A stretch of 64,000 nucleotides of DNA from Rhizobiales bacterium PAR1 (lineage in GTDB: Bacteria > Pseudomonadota > Alphaproteobacteria > Rhizobiales > Beijerinckiaceae), in the NCBI GenBank assembly GCA_002256205.1, contig NKIW01000005.1, positions 338,830-402,829 on the forward strand, written 5' to 3'. The notes under the pieces were generated by a model. That model saw only the letters and a list, made by a program, of their open reading frames with translations, did no database searches and was not told the DNA's origin. Position numbers and translations under genes: made by a program. This document shows, piece after piece, positions 54,329 to 62,672 of the stretch (position 1 is the stretch's first letter; each line of letters begins with the position of its first letter).

Positions 54329-55303
54329 ATGAAGACCCTGATCAAATCGACCCTGATGGCCGGCATCGGCCTTGCCTTTGCGATGGGCGCCGCTTCGGCG
54401 CAGACCAAGCTGAAGTGGGCGCATGTCTATGAAACTTCTGAGGCGTTCCATACGGAATCGCTCTGGGCGGCGGCGGAATTCGCCAAGCGCACCAACAACA
54501 AGTACCAGGTCGAGGTGTTTCCGGCCTCGCAGCTCGGCAAGGAAACCGACATCAATCAGGGCCTCAGCCTGGGTTCGGTCGATATCATCATCTCCGGTTC
54601 GAGCTTTGCCGCCCGTTCCTTCCCGCCGATCGGCGTGACCTATTATCCCTTCACCTTCCGCGATGACGCACATCTGCTTGCTTACACCAAGAGCGATGTC
54701 TTCAAGGAGCTGACGGCGGGCTACGAGGAAAAGACCGGCCACAAGATCACCGCCGTGACCTATTACGGCGTGCGCCACACCACCTCGAACAAGGCCTTCA
54801 AAGCCTGCGCCGAGATGAAGGGCCTCAAGATCCGCGTGCCAGACGTGCCGGCCTATCTCGCGATGCCGCGTGCCTGCGGCGCCAACACCACGCCGATCGC
54901 TTTCGCGGAAGTGTATCTCGCGCTCCAGAACGGCACGGTCGAAGCGCAGGAAAATCCGCTGACCACGATTGAAGCCAAGAAGTTTTATGAGGTGCAGAAG
55001 CACATCATCCTCACCGGCCATATCGTCGATCACCTCAACACCATCGTGGCCAAGGGCACCTGGGCGAAGTTCTCACCGGAGGAGCAGAAGATCTTCACGG
55101 AAGTCAGCCAGGAGGCGGCTGCCCGCGCGACCGCCAAGATCAAGGCCGACGAGATCAAGCTGATCCAGTTCTTCAAGGACAAGGGCCTGACCGTCACCGA
55201 AATCGACCGCAAGGACTACATGGATACGGTGGCCAAAAACACGACCTTCGAGAGCTTCGGCTATCGCAAGGCCGATTGGGATCGCATTCAGGCGATCAAG
55301 TAA
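54329..55303 (+). CDS. TRAP transporter substrate-binding protein (DctP family)
   Basis: A 324-residue periplasmic receptor with a signal peptide (LMAGIGLAFAMGAASAQ). DctP-family motifs include the fixed Arg in GLKIRVPDVPAYLAMPRA and the EVYLALQNGTVEAQENPLTTI stretch. It binds an organic acid and delivers it to the DctQ/DctM membrane subunits. Context points to glucuronate or galacturonate as ligand. GGGAGGACACC precedes the ATG. Confidence 0.92.
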   Translation: MKTLIKSTLMAGIGLAFAMGAASAQTKLKWAHVYETSEAFHTESLWAAAEFAKRTNNKYQVEVFPASQLGKETDINQGLSLGSVDIIISGSSFAARSFPPIGVTYYPFTFRDDAHLLAYTKSDVFKELTAGYEEKTGHKITAVTYYGVRHTTSNKAFKACAEMKGLKIRVPDVPAYLAMPRACGANTTPIAFAEVYLALQNGTVEAQENPLTTIEAKKFYEVQKHIILTGHIVDHLNTIVAKGTWAKFSPEEQKIFTEVSQEAAARATAKIKADEIKLIQFFKDKGLTVTEIDRKDYMDTVAKNTTFESFGYRKADWDRIQAIK

Positions 55304-55423
55304 CGCTTCGATACGAGGCGGCGCGCTCTGGGATCATCTCGGGGCGCGTCGTTCTTTTTCCATTCCTATGATGCCGGCGTGAAATGCCGGTCTCGATCAG
55401 AGCGCTTCACGAAGGAAGCCCGC

Positions 55424-56047
55424 ATGGCCCAGACCTCCGCCCCTGCCCATACGCCGATCACCAATGAGGAGATCGCCAAGACCTTCGATGAGGAGATCGC
55501 GCCGGTCGATCTCTCTGGTCATGGTCCGGAGGATTGGGTGACGCTCATTCTTTTTTGGGGCATGTGCCTCTGCGTCTTCCTTCAGTTCTTCACGCGCTAC
55601 GTGCTGAACGACAGTTACGCCTGGACCGAGGAAGTCGCGGTCTATTGCCTTGTTGCGATCGTCTTCCTTGGCTCGGCGATGTGTGTTCGCATGTCGCGGC
55701 ACATCCATGTCGATTTTCTCTACCGCTACCTGCCGCCGAAAGGCGGGCGCCTTTTCGCGACCTTTGTGGACATCGTTCGCATCGTCGTCTTTGGGTATCT
55801 GTCCGTCCTTGTCTGGCGCTATTCGGACATCATTCACGACGAGCGGATGACAACGATCAATTTTCCGAAAATGCCGCTGTTTATGGCGGTTTTCGTGGCT
55901 TTCGTGTTGATGACGTTACGCAGCATTCAGGTCGCCTATCGTGATCTCCGTAACGGCTATTCTATCCTCGAACGTCCCGGCGCATTTGACGGCTCGGAAG
56001 AAGAAGCAGCACAAGAAGCGGCCAAGTCCGCCGCCAAAGGAGCCTGA
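55424..56047 (+). CDS. TRAP transporter small permease (DctQ family)
   Basis: A 207-residue protein with four hydrophobic helices and the DctQ pattern YAWTEEVAVYCLVAIVFLGSAMCVRMSRHIHVDFLY. The N-terminal 40 residues are an unusually long cytoplasmic extension. AGGAAG lies before the ATG. It couples the binding protein to the large DctM subunit, whose gene begins 3 bp downstream. Confidence 0.9.
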   Translation: MAQTSAPAHTPITNEEIAKTFDEEIAPVDLSGHGPEDWVTLILFWGMCLCVFLQFFTRYVLNDSYAWTEEVAVYCLVAIVFLGSAMCVRMSRHIHVDFLYRYLPPKGGRLFATFVDIVRIVVFGYLSVLVWRYSDIIHDERMTTINFPKMPLFMAVFVAFVLMTLRSIQVAYRDLRNGYSILERPGAFDGSEEEAAQEAAKSAAKGA

Positions 56048-56050
56048 GCC

Positions 56051-57457
56051 ATGCTGATCCTGCTTGGAGGCTTCCTCCTTTTGATGGTGTTTGGCGTGCC
56101 GGTCGCCGTGTCGATGGTCACTGCGTCGCTGGCCTATATCGCGGTTTATGGCATCGCGCCGGATGTGATCGTCGCCCAGCGCATGATCGCGGGCGTCGAG
56201 AGCTTCCCGCTGCTCGCCGTGCCGTTCTTCATTCTCGCCGGCAACCTGATGAATATCGCGGGCGTCACCGGGCGCATCTATTCCTTCGCAGTGGACCTCG
56301 TGGGGTGGATGCGCGGCGGTCTCGCGCAGGTCAATATCATCGGCTCTGTGATCTTCTCCGGCATGTCTGGCACCGCAATTGCGGATGCGGCGGGTATCGG
56401 TACCATTGAAATCAAGGCGATGAAGGATCACGGCTACCCTGTGGAAGTCGCGGTAGGTGTTACGGCAGCCTCGGCGACGCTCGGGCCGATTATTCCGCCG
56501 AGCCTGCCGTTCGTGATTTACGGCATGATGGCGAATGTCTCCATCGGTTCGCTGTTCATTGGCGGCGTGGTCCCCGGCGTTGTCATGACGCTCATGATGA
56601 TGATCACGGTCTGGGTCTGGGCGCGGGTGACCGGTTGGGGCGCGGATGCGAAGTTCAGCTTGCCTCGGATCGGCAAGGCGCTTGTCGAAATCGCCGTTGT
56701 CTTCCTGTTCCCGGCGGCGGTGTATGTTTTTGAATACTTCGGCATGTCCGAGAACCGGTCGATCCTTCTCTCGCTCGGTTGCGTACTGACGCTCGATTAT
56801 ATCTTCAAGTTCGCAGCCGTGATGCCGCTGATGACGCCGGTGATCCTGATTGGTGGCATGACGCTCGGCTGGTTCACACCAACCGAAGCGGCGGTGGCAG
56901 CGGTGATGTGGTCGCTGTTCCTCGGTCTCGTGCGCTACCGCTCGATGACGATGAAAACGCTTGCCAAGGCGACCTTCGACACCATCGAGACGACCGCCTC
57001 GGTGCTGTTCATCGTCACGGCTGCGTCGATCTTCGCGTGGCTTTTGACGGTGTCACAGGCGGCGGCGACCTTCTCGGCGTTCATTCTGGGCATCACACAG
57101 AGCAAGTGGGTATTCCTTATTCTCGTGAACCTGCTGATGCTGTTCGTCGGCTGCTTCCTCGATACGATCGCGGCGATCACCATTCTGGTGCCGATCCTGC
57201 TGCCGATCGTGCTCAAGCTCGGCATTGATCCGGTGCATTTCGGCCTGATCATGACGCTGAACCTGATGATCGGCCTGTTGCATCCGCCACTTGGGATGGT
57301 GCTCTTTGTGCTGAGCCGCGTGGCGAAACTCTCGGTGGAACGCACGACCATGGCGATCTTGCCGTGGCTGGTGCCGCTGTTTCTGGCGCTGCTGATCATC
57401 ACCTTCGTGCCGGAAGTCACGCTCTGGCTGCCGCGGTATATGGGTGTGTTGAAGTGA
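56051..57457 (+). CDS. TRAP transporter large permease (DctM family)
   Basis: A 468-residue integral membrane protein of the DctM/UIT family with about twelve helices. Motifs include GVPVAVSMVTASLAYI, FFILAGNLMNIAGVTGRIY, SGTAIADAAGIGTIEIKAMKDHGYPVEVAVGVTAASATLGPIIPPSLPFV and the C-terminal GLLHPPLGMVLFVLS. It uses the sodium gradient to import the substrate passed on by the binding protein. It ends one base before the ATG of uxuA. Confidence 0.94.
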   Translation: MLILLGGFLLLMVFGVPVAVSMVTASLAYIAVYGIAPDVIVAQRMIAGVESFPLLAVPFFILAGNLMNIAGVTGRIYSFAVDLVGWMRGGLAQVNIIGSVIFSGMSGTAIADAAGIGTIEIKAMKDHGYPVEVAVGVTAASATLGPIIPPSLPFVIYGMMANVSIGSLFIGGVVPGVVMTLMMMITVWVWARVTGWGADAKFSLPRIGKALVEIAVVFLFPAAVYVFEYFGMSENRSILLSLGCVLTLDYIFKFAAVMPLMTPVILIGGMTLGWFTPTEAAVAAVMWSLFLGLVRYRSMTMKTLAKATFDTIETTASVLFIVTAASIFAWLLTVSQAAATFSAFILGITQSKWVFLILVNLLMLFVGCFLDTIAAITILVPILLPIVLKLGIDPVHFGLIMTLNLMIGLLHPPLGMVLFVLSRVAKLSVERTTMAILPWLVPLFLALLIITFVPEVTLWLPRYMGVLK

Positions 57458-57458
57458 T

Positions 57459-58685
57459 ATGGGGAGCAAAGAAGTGACTGCTGGACGTCATACCCTGAAA
57501 GAAGGCTGGCGCTGGTACGGCCCCAACGATCCCGTCAGCCTAGATGATATCCGGCAGGCCGGTGCGAGCGATGTTGTCAATGCGCTCCATCAGATCCCTA
57601 TCGGGCAGGCGTGGACGGTGAAAGAGGTTGAGGAACGGCAGGCGATCATCGAGCGTTCGCAGCCGGGGCGCACGCCGCTCAAATGGTCGGTGGTTGAATC
57701 CATCCCGGTGCCGGACGATGTGAAGCGTCTCGGCAAGGGTGCCAAGGCGTCCATTGCGGCGTGGATCGCCTCGATGGAGGCGCTGGCGACCTGCGGCGTC
57801 AAGATCATCTGCTACAACTTCATGCCGGTGGTGGACTGGTGCCGCACCGATCTCGAGTGGGAACTGCCGAACGGCGCCCGCGCGCTCAGGTTCGATTACC
57901 TCCGCTTCGCCGCCTTCGAGCTGCATATCCTTGAGCGCCCCGGTGCGGAAAAGGACTATCCGGCGGATGTCCGTGCCAAGGCGAAGGCGCTTTATGCGAC
58001 CTTCACCCAGGCCGACATCGACTACCTCATCATGGTAATTGCCTCGGCGTTGCCGGGCTCAACCACCGAGCCGATGACCATTCCGCGTTTCCGCGAGAAG
58101 CTGCGGGAATATGCCGAGATCAACGAGAGCGTGCTGCGCCAACACCTCGTGGAGTTCCTTGAGGCGGTTTGTCCGCGTGCGGACGAACTCGGCGTCAAGC
58201 TCACGTTGCACCCGGATGATCCGCCCCGGCCACTCTTTGGCTTGCCGCGCATCGCCAAGAGCGAGGCGGATTATCAGGCGCTGTTCGATGCTGTGCCGAA
58301 TACCTCGAATGGTATTTGTTTTTGCACGGGTTCATTAGGCGTTTCTGCAAGTAATGATCTTGTCGGTATGGCGGAACGCTTCGGGCCGCGCATTCATTTT
58401 GCACATCTCCGCACGACAAAACGCGAGGCGGATGGGCTCTCGTTTTTCGAGGCGGACCATCTCGACGGCGATGTCGATATGGTCGGTGTTCTTGGCAAGC
58501 TCCTGAAAGAAAACGCAAAACGGGGTGCAGGCAGCGAGATCATCTTCCGGCCCGACCACGGCCATCGGATGCTGGATGACCTTGCTGCGACCAAGCGCAC
58601 CAATCCGGGTTATACCGCCATCGGGCGGCTCAGGGGGCTAGCCGAGCTGCGCGGTGTGATCCGGGCGCTCGAGTACGTTACTTGA
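57459..58685 (+). CDS. uxuA: D-mannonate dehydratase
   Basis: A 408-residue TIM-barrel enzyme. Signatures are WRWYGPNDPVSL near the N-terminus, YNFMPVVDWCRTDL, LTLHPDDPP, the metal-ligand region GICFCTGSLG, IHFAHLRTTKRE and FRPDHGHRMLDDL. It removes water from D-mannonate to give 2-keto-3-deoxygluconate. The chosen start gives a ten-residue extension before the usual TWRWYGP N-terminus. It is coupled to the TRAP genes, so import and catabolism are on one transcript. Confidence 0.94.
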   Translation: MGSKEVTAGRHTLKEGWRWYGPNDPVSLDDIRQAGASDVVNALHQIPIGQAWTVKEVEERQAIIERSQPGRTPLKWSVVESIPVPDDVKRLGKGAKASIAAWIASMEALATCGVKIICYNFMPVVDWCRTDLEWELPNGARALRFDYLRFAAFELHILERPGAEKDYPADVRAKAKALYATFTQADIDYLIMVIASALPGSTTEPMTIPRFREKLREYAEINESVLRQHLVEFLEAVCPRADELGVKLTLHPDDPPRPLFGLPRIAKSEADYQALFDAVPNTSNGICFCTGSLGVSASNDLVGMAERFGPRIHFAHLRTTKREADGLSFFEADHLDGDVDMVGVLGKLLKENAKRGAGSEIIFRPDHGHRMLDDLAATKRTNPGYTAIGRLRGLAELRGVIRALEYVT

Positions 58686-58755
58686 GTTTAACTTGACTCG
58701 TCATGAGAATCCGACCCTTTCGCGGGGGCGCCAATGTGGCATGTGGGAGAAGAAA

Positions 58756-59118
58756 ATGCGGAAGATGTTTGCGGCTTTGGGCGTCGCGCTTGCCCTGACC
58801 GGTTCGGCCTGGGCTCAGGCCAAGCAGGATTTCCAGCTCGTCAACCAGACGGGTTATGAAATCAGCTCGGTCTTCGTTTCGGCCAGCAAGACCAACGAGT
58901 GGGAAGACGACGTTCTCTCCGACGACACGCTCGATGACGGTCAGACGCTGACCGTCCGCTTCAAGGGCGCGGGCAAGACCTGCCTGTTCGACATCAAGGT
59001 CGTCTATGAAGAGGACGATTCGGAAGCCATCTGGCACGATATCGACCTGTGCAAGACCTCAAAGGTGACGATCAAGTACAACAAGAAGACCGACACCACG
59101 ACCGCCTTCTTCGATTGA
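58756..59118 (+). CDS. small exported protein with two cysteines, function unknown
   Basis: A 120-residue protein with a signal peptide (MFAALGVALALTGSAWAQ). The mature part is beta-rich and acidic: FQLVNQTGYEISSVFVSASKTNEWEDDVL, then GKTCLFDIKVVYEEDD and DLCKTSKVTIKYNKKTDTTTA. Two cysteines could form a disulfide. Similar small proteins are widespread in alphaproteobacteria and are sometimes mislabelled. GGAGAAG precedes the ATG; a strong terminator follows. It is a separate unit after uxuA. Confidence 0.82.
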   Translation: MRKMFAALGVALALTGSAWAQAKQDFQLVNQTGYEISSVFVSASKTNEWEDDVLSDDTLDDGQTLTVRFKGAGKTCLFDIKVVYEEDDSEAIWHDIDLCKTSKVTIKYNKKTDTTTAFFD

Positions 59119-59142
59119 TCGAACCGGTTTTGCGGATCTGGA

Positions 59143-59174
59143 CAGGGGCCTTTGCGCCCCTGTTTTGCTTTTTT
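59143..59174 (+). terminator. intrinsic terminator after the small exported protein gene
   Basis: Stem CAGGGGC / GCCCCTG with a six-base loop, followed by TTTTGCTTTTTT. Confidence 0.88.
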
Positions 59175-59191
59175 ATCCTTGTCGAATTTGC

Positions 59192-59219
59192 TTCACGCGA
59201 GCCGGTGCCCACTTCGCTA
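59192..59219. repeat. dispersed repeat, copy 2
   Basis: TTCACGCGAGCCGG-N4-CCACTTCGCT, matching the element at 46281-46309 in its two outer blocks. It lies between the terminator and the lysE stop. Confidence 0.55.
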
Positions 59220-59229
59220 GCATATTCTC

Positions 59230-59862
59230 CTAACGGGCGATGGCCCGCCACAACAGGCGACCGCCGAAGCCGATGAACAGCACGCCGATGGTGCCCTCCA
59301 GCACGCGGCGATAGCGCTGGTAGGCGTTGCGCACCTTCTCGCGCTGGAACAGCCAGCCGAGCATGCCGAGATAGCTCGCGTTACAGAACAGCATGATCAC
59401 CACGGTTGCAAAGCCGGTCGCGAGGTTGGCGTTGAGCACGCCGGTGACGGCATAGATCGACGTGATAAACAGGATCGCCTGCGCATTCGAGATCGCGGTG
59501 ACGAAGCCGAGCAGGACGGTTTTGCGGTAATCCGCCGGGGTGTCGCGCGCGACAATCTGCGCGACAGGGGCCGTGCGGGCGCGGTCTACCAGCTTCCAGC
59601 CGAACCACATCAGGTAGAGCCCGCCGAAGATATTCACGGCGAGGCGGAGCCACGGAAAGGTTTCGAGCACGGCGGCCCAGCCAAGCAGCGCCAGCGTCGC
59701 CAGCAGAGCAATTCCGGCAAGATTACCTGCCAGCGCCAGCGCGACATGGCGTCCCGTGCGCGTCATCGCCACATGCGTCACCATCAGCGCATTCGCGCCG
59801 GGAGTAGGCACGATGGCGAGCCAGAGGAGGGTGAAGGAGGCGAGGGTTGGGAAATCGAGCAT
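59230..59862 (-). CDS. LysE/RhtB-family amino acid exporter
   Basis: A 210-residue membrane protein with about six helices and the LysE signature VPTPGANALMVTHVAMTRTGRHVALALAGNLAGIALLA near the N-terminus, then FGGLYLMWFGWKLVD and NAQAILFITSIYAV. Exporters of this family release amino acids or homoserine lactones. The substrate is unknown. It is convergent with the small exported protein and is probably monocistronic. Confidence 0.92.
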   Translation of the reverse strand: MLDFPTLASFTLLWLAIVPTPGANALMVTHVAMTRTGRHVALALAGNLAGIALLATLALLGWAAVLETFPWLRLAVNIFGGLYLMWFGWKLVDRARTAPVAQIVARDTPADYRKTVLLGFVTAISNAQAILFITSIYAVTGVLNANLATGFATVVIMLFCNASYLGMLGWLFQREKVRNAYQRYRRVLEGTIGVLFIGFGGRLLWRAIAR

Positions 59863-59970
59863 GGAGAACTTTTCCTGTTCGCACTATCCTCATACGCTCA
59901 TCGCGGGACGTCAAATGCCTTCTGGGTCCCCGCTCGCGGCATTGCCGCGTCGGCGATGACAGGCTGGCGT

Positions 59971-60009
59971 GTCATTCCCAACCGAGCGTAGCGAGGAGCG
60001 GGAATCCAG
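59971..60009. repeat. palindromic intergenic repeat
   Basis: TTCCC and GGGAA flank an inner palindrome CCGAGCG-TAG-CGAGG-like core, just beyond the uxaA stop. Elements with GTCATTCCC ... GGGAATCCAG are repeated in many alphaproteobacterial genomes. It may form a hairpin at the end of the uxaA transcript. Confidence 0.5.
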
Positions 60010-60013
60010 TTCT

Positions 60014-61528
60014 TCACATCGTCGCGCCGATCGTCCACGGCACGAATTCTGCGTCGCCATAGCCGAAGGTTTCGGACTTGGAGGGCTCGCCGGAAGCGAC
60101 GCGCAGCACATGCTCGAAGATCTCGCGACCCTTGGCCTCTATGGAGACGCCTTCGAGAATATCGCCGCAGTTGATGTCCATGTCGTCGAGCATCTGGGTG
60201 TAGATGAACGAGTTGGTGGCGAGCTTGATCGAGGGTGTCGGCTTGCACCCATAGGCCGAGCCGCGGCCGGTCGTGAAGCACAGCACATTCGCGCCGCCAG
60301 CGACCTGACCCGTCACGCCCACGGGGTCATAGCCCGGCGTATCCATGAAGACGAAGCCTTTCTCGGTGACCGGCTCGGCGTATTCATAGACAGCTGTGAG
60401 CGCGGTGTTGCCGCCCTTGGCCGCTGCGCCGAGCGACTTTTCGAGGATGGTCGTGAGTCCGCCGAGCTTGTTGCCGGGGGAGGGGTTGTTGTTCATCTCC
60501 ATCTTGTTGCGGGCGGTGTAATCCTCCCACCACCTGATGCGCGCAACGAGCTTTTCGCCCACGGCGCGGGAGGCGGCGCGGCGGGTGAGAAGATGTTCCG
60601 CACCGTAGATTTCCGGTGTTTCAGAGAGAATGGCCGTGCCGCCATGCTGCACCAGCAGGTCCGCCGCCGCGCCAAGCGCCGGGTTGGCGGTAATGCCGGA
60701 ATAGCCATCCGAGCCGCCGCATTGCAGCGCGAGCACGAGTTCAGATGCGGGCTGGGTGGTGCGCACGGCCTTGTTGACGCCCGGCAGCATCTCGTGGATG
60801 GCCTCGACGCCCTTCATCACGGTTTTCTTGGTGCCGCCGACTTCCTGAATGGTCATGGAGCGGAAGGTGTCGCTTTCCTGAATGTTATAGGCATCCTTCC
60901 AGCGGCTGATCTGGAAGCCTTCGCAGCCGAGGCCGACCATCAGCACCGCGCCCATGTTCGGGTTGGTGGCATAGCCCCATTGCGTGCGTTTCAAAACCTC
61001 ATAGCCTTCGCCCTTGATATCGAGCGCGCAGCCGCCGCCGTGGACCAGCGGGATCACGCCATCGACATTGGGATATTGCGCGAGAATACCGGAGCGCTCG
61101 ATCTCCTTGGCGATGAAGGTCGCGACCGAGGCCGAGCAGTTCACCGAGGTGAGAATGCCGATGTAATTGCGCGTGCCGACCTTGCCGTTCGCGCGCTTGT
61201 AGCCCTGAAAGGTCGCGGGCTTTTCGACGAATTTAGTCGGGATGTAATCCTTGCCGAAGGCGTAGTCGCGGGTGAAATCCTTCATCACCACGTTGTGCTC
61301 ATGCACCCAACCGCCCGCAGGAATGGCCTCCGAGGCAAAACCGATGATCTGCCCGAACTTGAGGATCGCCTCACCGGCTGGAATGGCTTTCGTCGCAAGC
61401 TTGTGGCCCCGCGGGGTGCGGTTGATCGCCTTGAGACCGCCTTCAAGCTCTGTTCCCGCTTCGATGGTCTCCAGCGCGACAAGTACATTGTCGGCGGCGT
61501 TCAGGCGAAGCGTGCGGGAAGCAGACAT
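60014..61528 (-). CDS. uxaA: altronate dehydratase (UxaA/GarD family)
   Basis: A 504-residue enzyme. An N-terminal SAF domain (about 1-90, NVLVALETIEAGTEL ... GWVHEHNV) precedes the dehydratase domain with GYKRANGKVGTRNYIGILTSVNCS, HGGGCAL, MVGLGCEGFQ, LQCGGSDGYSGITANPALG and the final CFTTGRGSAYGCKPTPSIKLATN. Fusion of the SAF and main domains in one chain is normal for UxaA. It dehydrates D-altronate to 2-keto-3-deoxygluconate, the galacturonate branch parallel to UxuA. An operator-like palindrome lies 41 bp before the ATG. Confidence 0.93.
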   Translation of the reverse strand: MSASRTLRLNAADNVLVALETIEAGTELEGGLKAINRTPRGHKLATKAIPAGEAILKFGQIIGFASEAIPAGGWVHEHNVVMKDFTRDYAFGKDYIPTKFVEKPATFQGYKRANGKVGTRNYIGILTSVNCSASVATFIAKEIERSGILAQYPNVDGVIPLVHGGGCALDIKGEGYEVLKRTQWGYATNPNMGAVLMVGLGCEGFQISRWKDAYNIQESDTFRSMTIQEVGGTKKTVMKGVEAIHEMLPGVNKAVRTTQPASELVLALQCGGSDGYSGITANPALGAAADLLVQHGGTAILSETPEIYGAEHLLTRRAASRAVGEKLVARIRWWEDYTARNKMEMNNNPSPGNKLGGLTTILEKSLGAAAKGGNTALTAVYEYAEPVTEKGFVFMDTPGYDPVGVTGQVAGGANVLCFTTGRGSAYGCKPTPSIKLATNSFIYTQMLDDMDINCGDILEGVSIEAKGREIFEHVLRVASGEPSKSETFGYGDAEFVPWTIGATM

Positions 61529-61567
61529 GAGGCGTTTCTCCGAAGCGACGTTCAACCGCCGCGTGTC

Positions 61568-61584
61568 AATTGGTCATACCAATT
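61568..61584. promoter_or_regulatory. palindromic operator upstream of uxaA
   Basis: AATTGGT-CAT-ACCAATT, a perfect 7-bp inverted repeat that matches the operator between uxuB and the GntR gene at all but two central bases of the shared 15-bp core. Confidence 0.75.
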
Positions 61585-61645
61585 TTGAAGAATGGCGACG
61601 GAATGCCGCGAAGGCAAGTCCAAGCTGTGATTTCGCCTGCGGAAT

Positions 61646-62551
61646 TCAGGGCTTTGGCATCCGCGCCGGGACATTGAAGGCGCTGCGGCGCTGTGTGGCC
61701 TCCGCGACGATATGATCCACCACGGCGCGGATGCGGCCCAGAGCGCGGACATCCTCGTGAATCACCAGCCAGTAGCTGCGCTGGGCGCGGCGTTCCGGCA
61801 GAACAGGTTCGACATCGGGCATCGCCGCCGCAATGAAGTGATGCAGGACACCAAGGCCAAGGCCGTGGCGCACCGCCTCAACCTGCCCGACCGCACTCGC
61901 GCATTCGAACGCGGTACGATGGCCGCCAAGCAAATCCTCGACGTAATTCAGCGCCGAGGAAAAGGCATAGGTCTCGACATAGCCAATGAGCCGATGGCGG
62001 GCGAGATCCTCCACCATTTCTGGTCTGCCCATACGGTCGAGATAGGCGCGGGAGCCGAAAACGCCTAGGCTGTAGTCGGTGAGCTTGCGCGCGACGACGC
62101 GGCCCGCCTCGGGTTCGTCCAGCGTAATCGCGATATCGACCTCACGACGGGCGAGGGACACGGCCAACGGCATCGGCACGAGCTGGATATCGATGCCGGG
62201 GTGGCGCTCCAGCAGCGCATTGAGCGCGGGCACAAGGAAATAGGTGGTGAACCCGTCCGGTGCGCCGATGCGCACGGGGCCGGAGAGATGGATATCCTGC
62301 TGGCGAAGGTCGGCTTCGGCCTGAAGCATCTCGCTTTCCATGCGCTCGGCATGGGAGAGGAGGCGACGACCTGCCTCGGTAAGGTTCACGCCGGTGGTGG
62401 AACGCTCGAAAAGGGTCGCCTGCAACGCGCCTTCGAGCGCTGTGATCCGCCGCGCGACGGTCGCCTGATTAACACGCAACGCACGCGATGCGCCCAGAAA
62501 CTGGCCCTGCCGTGCCACCGCGAGAAACGCGCGAACGTTGTCCCAATCCAT
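61646..62551 (-). CDS. LysR-family regulator, probably of mmsA
   Basis: A 301-residue LysR protein starting MDWDNVRAFLAVARQGQF, with the helix-turn-helix ASRALRVNQATVARRITALEGAL and a type-2 periplasmic effector domain (PVRIGAPDGFTTYFLVPALNALL). It is divergent from mmsA across 121 bp. In related genomes this type of LysR gene neighbours mmsA and is thought to control it. The inducer is probably a valine- or inositol-derived metabolite, which is inference. Confidence 0.9.
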   Translation of the reverse strand: MDWDNVRAFLAVARQGQFLGASRALRVNQATVARRITALEGALQATLFERSTTGVNLTEAGRRLLSHAERMESEMLQAEADLRQQDIHLSGPVRIGAPDGFTTYFLVPALNALLERHPGIDIQLVPMPLAVSLARREVDIAITLDEPEAGRVVARKLTDYSLGVFGSRAYLDRMGRPEMVEDLARHRLIGYVETYAFSSALNYVEDLLGGHRTAFECASAVGQVEAVRHGLGLGVLHHFIAAAMPDVEPVLPERRAQRSYWLVIHEDVRALGRIRAVVDHIVAEATQRRSAFNVPARMPKP

Positions 62552-62672
62552 TATTATGATCCCAGCTCTTATTTGAAAATTGCAGATCAGAACCGCAGTA
62601 TCAAGGATTGAGTTGCATTTTTTTATATGAAAGAAAGCGCGCAATCGCGATCATTTCGAATGGGAGAAGCGC

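Noticed and set aside
59969..61588. 539-codon open frame on the plus strand
   Set aside because: Antisense to uxaA, which has complete active-site motifs; no recognisable domain in the antisense product.
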